Below, in pieces: positions 7,013 to 9,530 of a stretch of DNA of 9,530 nt; position 1 is the first letter of the stretch, and every line of letters begins with the position of its first letter. The notes beneath the pieces were generated by a model. The model saw only the letters and a program-made list of their open reading frames with translations, ran no database searches and was not told the origin of the DNA. The stretch comes from Clostridiaceae bacterium (GTDB taxonomy: Bacteria > Bacillota > Clostridia > Saccharofermentanales > UBA5734): NCBI GenBank assembly GCA_012522285.1, contig JAAYKS010000166.1, forward strand, positions 1-9,530. Reading direction: 5' to 3'. A program made the translations under genes and the position numbers.

Positions 7013-7032
7013 TGATCATCTGATCATTGATC
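7013..7032. repeat. TGATCA cluster (three tandem copies)
   Basis: TGATCA at 7013-7018 and 7021-7026 repeat with 8-bp period, and a third TGATC follows at 7028-7032. Each full unit is itself palindromic. The cluster lies about 170 bp upstream of the permease start. It may be an operator array or a chance simple repeat; three GATC methylation sites are packed into 20 bp. Confidence 0.4.
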
Positions 7033-7039
7033 CTCAGTA

Positions 7040-7069
7040 TTGACGTGTCGTCAGCCGCGTACGCATTCT
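7040..7069 (+). promoter_or_regulatory. Weak candidate promoter of the permease genes
   Basis: TTGACG (7040-7045, five of six to TTGACA) is followed after 18 bp by CATTCT (7064-7069, three of six to TATAAT), leaving a leader of about 120 nt before the first permease. It directly abuts the TGATCA cluster, which would allow regulation from that site. The -10 is poor, so this is a low-confidence call. Confidence 0.25.
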
Positions 7070-7184
7070 CTCTATGCCGCACATATGTTGAGTTTCAGTA
7101 TAGCGGATACACCACACACGCGCATTCCGTGTTCGTTTCCGATCTCCAGGAAGAACGGAGTTGCCCTCACCCACAACATAACGG

Positions 7185-7189
7185 GGAGG
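7185..7189 (+). promoter_or_regulatory. Ribosome binding site deciding the first permease start
   Basis: GGGGAGGAG (7183-7191, core GGAGG 7185-7189) lies 8 nt before the ATG at 7198. The frame is open further upstream to a TTG at 7027, but that extension has no hydrophobic start or ribosome binding site and is rejected. Confidence 0.8.
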
Positions 7190-7197
7190 AGAACCAC

Positions 7198-8238
7198 ATG
7201 CGGTTAACCGGTCTGTTGCATAGCGTCACGCGCGTTTCGATCCCGATCATCGCTTTGTTTTTTGTGCTGACCGGCTCGATCGGAATGTTCCTGAACCTGC
7301 TTTTTGAGCAGGAGTACCTTCACAGGATGGGTCGCGGATTCTATACGGATAATGCGGTGTTCTTCATGTTCCCGGATGATGTGGTTCCCGATCCGGCGGA
7401 TCCGTTCGGATGGGCGGATATCGAGGGACAGACGGACTACCTGATCGTCGGTACGGTCGAAGATATTCGGACCTTGTACTACAAAGGACAGGTGGAGTTG
7501 CCGCCGCTCATGTCGGGTCGGTTCCCGGACAGCGGGGAATGCCTGGACGGATCCCGGCTGGTCGTGGCGGGTTCCGCTCGTCTCGGAGAATCAGACGAAT
7601 CCGGAGGCACAAGGACCATCCACCTCTTGGACTCCACGTATGACGTGATCGGGGTTGCCGGATCGGATCAACCCAGTCAAATCGACGATTTATTTTTCGT
7701 TGGACTTGGCTCCGTGCCCGCAGATCGCGCCATCCGCGGCCGGTTCTTCATCAATGCTTCAGATCCGGAAAGCGTCTTTACCGCCCTTGGCGACCAAGCT
7801 GTGCAAAACGGCTTGGCGGCCCCCATCCGCCTCGAGCGCCCGACCGAGCCGATCGACATCCTTGCACCCAATCTGACATATGGCCGATTGTACTTGTCGA
7901 TCCTGACCGGGATTCTGGTGCTGAGCAGCGCCATCCTGATGATCGTATGGATCGGTAAAGAGCGGCGCACCATCGCGATCTACCGATTGGTCGGTTATGG
8001 ACATGGCCGAATACTGGCTGGCATCCTGTCCCGGTATTCATGGATGGCATTGTCAGGCATCCTGCTGGCTATCCTGGCTCAATGGCTGTTGCATACCTCG
8101 GGACTCTACTCCATCCGGACTGGATTTCTGCGCCAGGCGTGCGGCGTAGCGGCTCTCACCTTCCTGTCGGGCATTCTGCTCCTGATCCCTGCACTGGTAC
8201 GGGTGTTTCGTACCGAAGTCGTGACCGTATTGCGGTAA
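7198..8238 (+). CDS. FtsX/MacB-like ABC transporter permease (first of two)
   Basis: Integral membrane protein of 346 aa with the four-helix FtsX/MacB layout: an N-terminal helix (about 14-34), a large extracytoplasmic domain (about 37-228), then helices at about 231-252, 281-300 and 313-334. The cytoplasmic loop KERRTIAIYRLVGYGHGRI (254-272) matches the conserved FtsX-like loop (R-E-I-A-i-l-r-l-G) that contacts the ATPase, and the protein ends with the family-typical VFRTEVVTVLR. Such permeases do not form a channel for bulk transport but couple cytoplasmic ATP hydrolysis to work on lipoproteins, peptides or cell-wall enzymes outside the membrane. The extracytoplasmic domain shows no motif I recognise, so the substrate is unknown. 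It is followed 15 bp later by a second permease gene. No ATPase is in the window. Confidence 0.8.
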   Translation: MRLTGLLHSVTRVSIPIIALFFVLTGSIGMFLNLLFEQEYLHRMGRGFYTDNAVFFMFPDDVVPDPADPFGWADIEGQTDYLIVGTVEDIRTLYYKGQVELPPLMSGRFPDSGECLDGSRLVVAGSARLGESDESGGTRTIHLLDSTYDVIGVAGSDQPSQIDDLFFVGLGSVPADRAIRGRFFINASDPESVFTALGDQAVQNGLAAPIRLERPTEPIDILAPNLTYGRLYLSILTGILVLSSAILMIVWIGKERRTIAIYRLVGYGHGRILAGILSRYSWMALSGILLAILAQWLLHTSGLYSIRTGFLRQACGVAALTFLSGILLLIPALVRVFRTEVVTVLR

Positions 8239-8253
8239 GGGGGGGCGAAATCC

Positions 8254-9530
8254 ATGCGCATGTATTTTACAGAAATCAAACGAAATTTGGCTCGGCATCC
8301 GACCTATTTTCTGTTGATGCTGATGGTTTTTGTCCTGGTTCAATCCATGCTGGTGCTCATGTGGCTGGATGCCCGGTATGCCTATGTCGAGTATCGCCAG
8401 ATGAAGTCCTCCGCACACGCCAATTCGATCTACCATATACAAATCGACATGAATAACAGCGATGAGCAGTACTACCTCACCAGTGACGAAGCCCTGCGCG
8501 CGGCCGTCGGATATCGTGAAAGCCTGGAAACGTTGCCCGGCATGATTCCTTTCGAGGCCCAGCTGACGTCGCTTCGCACCACCGAGGATACGATCCGCAT
8601 GCCAGGCGGTTTCGTCTTCGGATATGAAGACGGTCAACCCTTGCCAAGCGGAGTCGACCAGTACCGTTCTGGATTGAGTGGTATGAGGGTCACCGCCAAC
8701 ACGCTTGAACTGTTCCATCTGAAACTGCTGTCCGGCCGCTTCCTGTCTGAGGACAGCTATCTGTATGAAGCTGGCAAGCCGGTCGAAGCGGTGTTGGGAT
8801 ATGCCTACCGGGAGTTTTTTCAAGTTGGAGACACGATCCGGATCCAAGCAGCGGAACCGATCGAACTCCTCGTGGTCGGGATCCTAACGGATTCGTGCAC
8901 CCTGCCGACAGCGTTGTTTGGCCCGGGTTCCATGGATCGGCTCATCCTGATTCCGTCCTATCGGGAAATGATCAGCTGTGTCAGCCATAAAGGGGATACT
9001 ACGGAGTATATGCGGGAACTCTATATGAATAAAATGAACCCCTATCTCCTGTTGACGGACAACCTCGTGGATCCCTCGAATGTGCTGACCGGTATCATCG
9101 CAAGGATGGGCTTTGGGGCTCTCCGGTTGACCCCACTCGTCCGGGCGGGGCTTGAGACGCTTCGAAGCGCTTCCCGGCAGAATCTATCGCTGACATTTGG
9201 TCTCATTATCCTGGCTTTCGGAGTATCTTTGTTTGCGGTCGCTACGTTGGTGGGAGTGAAGCTTCGCACGGAACTTCGAGCGTATGCGATTTACGTTTCA
9301 ACCGGCAGTAAGCTCTCCCGCATCGCGGGTTTTCTGGCTGCGGAGATTGGTATCTTGATCGTACCCTCCGCCTGCATATCCCTGGCGCTTCTCCGACCGG
9401 CGTTTCCATATGGGTATCACCTCCCGTTTCTCCTGCCCCGGTTGGCAAGCGTTTGCGGGCTGGTTTTTCTGGCAGGATGGCTGCCCGCCTTTCGCGAGAT
9501 CACGAAACTGAACGTCGCGTCGTTGATGCA
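8254..9530 (+). CDS. FtsX/MacB-like ABC transporter permease (second of two), 3' end cut by window edge
   Basis: At least 425 aa, open to the right edge. Starts at the ATG at 8254 behind a run of seven G (8239-8245) used as ribosome binding site, 15 bp after the stop of the first permease, so the two are one transcription unit. Topology repeats the partner: helix 1 (about 18-38), extracytoplasmic domain (about 40-308), helices at about 310-335, 357-380 and 392-412. The FtsX-like loop is KLRTELRAYAIYVSTGSKLSRI (337-358). The last visible residues, REITKLNVASLM, align with the terminus VFRTEVVTVLR of the first permease, so only a few codons should be missing. The two proteins differ in their outer domains and probably form a heterodimer rather than a recent duplication. 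A LolD/MacB-type ATPase is expected just downstream. Confidence 0.78.
   Translation, partial: MRMYFTEIKRNLARHPTYFLLMLMVFVLVQSMLVLMWLDARYAYVEYRQMKSSAHANSIYHIQIDMNNSDEQYYLTSDEALRAAVGYRESLETLPGMIPFEAQLTSLRTTEDTIRMPGGFVFGYEDGQPLPSGVDQYRSGLSGMRVTANTLELFHLKLLSGRFLSEDSYLYEAGKPVEAVLGYAYREFFQVGDTIRIQAAEPIELLVVGILTDSCTLPTALFGPGSMDRLILIPSYREMISCVSHKGDTTEYMRELYMNKMNPYLLLTDNLVDPSNVLTGIIARMGFGALRLTPLVRAGLETLRSASRQNLSLTFGLIILAFGVSLFAVATLVGVKLRTELRAYAIYVSTGSKLSRIAGFLAAEIGILIVPSACISLALLRPAFPYGYHLPFLLPRLASVCGLVFLAGWLPAFREITKLNVASLM

Larger units (their letters stand above)
6759..7197. other. Divergent intergenic region with an A+T-rich core
   Basis: About 440 bp between the helicase operon and the permease genes. 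Roughly 6840-7000 is strikingly A+T-rich against its G+C-rich neighbours; 7040-7197 is closer to average. It holds candidate promoters in both directions, a 20-bp near-palindrome, a TGATCA cluster and a GTAAA-T-TTTAC small dyad (6875-6885). I see no convincing gene, no RNA gene and no strong terminator here. Confidence 0.6.

Noticed and set aside
7027..7197. TTG start extending the first permease upstream
   Set aside because: No ribosome binding site before it, non-hydrophobic extension crossing probable promoter DNA, and a strong GGAGG before the ATG at 7198.
7085..7207. 40-codon ATG frame just upstream of and overlapping the permease start, as a possible leader or bacteriocin-like peptide
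   Set aside because: No Shine-Dalgarno sequence, no double-glycine leader motif, and no hydrophobic or cysteine-rich core beyond two Cys.
8053..8847. 264-aa open frame on the minus strand
   Set aside because: Overlaps both permease genes, which have consensus ribosome binding sites and clear membrane topology; the antisense product shows no domain.
1..9530. CRISPR array, tRNA/rRNA, insertion sequence or phage attachment site
   Set aside because: No regularly spaced repeats, cloverleaf-like segments, transposase or integrase coding, or terminal inverted repeats were seen.

Overview
This is a bacterial chromosomal window with moderately high G+C (judged by eye), densely coding, with consensus GGAGG-type ribosome binding sites. 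The content points to a Gram-positive-like bacterium, probably Bacillota or a relative: an MrfA-type DUF1998 helicase, a GyrI-like effector-binding protein, an MGH1-type glycoside hydrolase and paired FtsX-like permeases. That assignment is an inference from gene families, not a phylogenetic result.

Layout. (1) Positions 1-235, minus strand: the 5' part of a GyrI-like (MerR/AraC effector-binding type) gene running off the left edge. Its start codon and the conserved domain lie in different frames, separated by a canonical A AAA AAG slippery heptamer. (2) Positions 236-369: a divergent regulatory region with two GC-rich dyads and promoter elements. (3) Positions 370-1908, plus strand: a 512-aa (alpha/alpha)6-barrel glycoside hydrolase of the MGH1/GH63-like group. 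(4) Positions 1914-6758, minus strand: an operon of two DNA helicases. The first gene encodes an 896-aa MrfA/YprA (Hrq1-like) SF2 helicase with a DUF1998 four-cysteine site and an extra C-terminal region that resembles the C-terminal domain of DNA polymerase III tau (DnaX). The second, 18 bp downstream, encodes a 711-aa UvrD/PcrA-like SF1 helicase with a PcrA-like C-terminal beta domain. (5) Positions 6759-7197: a divergent intergenic region with an A+T-rich core, holding a 20-bp near-palindrome, a cluster of TGATCA repeats and weak promoter candidates. (6) Positions 7198-9530, plus strand: two FtsX/MacB-like ABC permease genes in tandem, the second running off the right edge a few codons before its probable end. 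No ABC ATPase is in the window.

How the parts fit. The two helicases are probably co-transcribed and likely act together in DNA repair, with the SF1 enzyme sitting where MrfB (a DnaQ-like exonuclease) sits beside MrfA in Bacillus subtilis. The permeases are probably the membrane half of an exporter or lipoprotein/peptide-handling ABC system. The most unusual signals are the tau-like tail on the MrfA homologue, the two-helicase operon without an exonuclease, and the slippery-heptamer frame junction in the GyrI-like gene.
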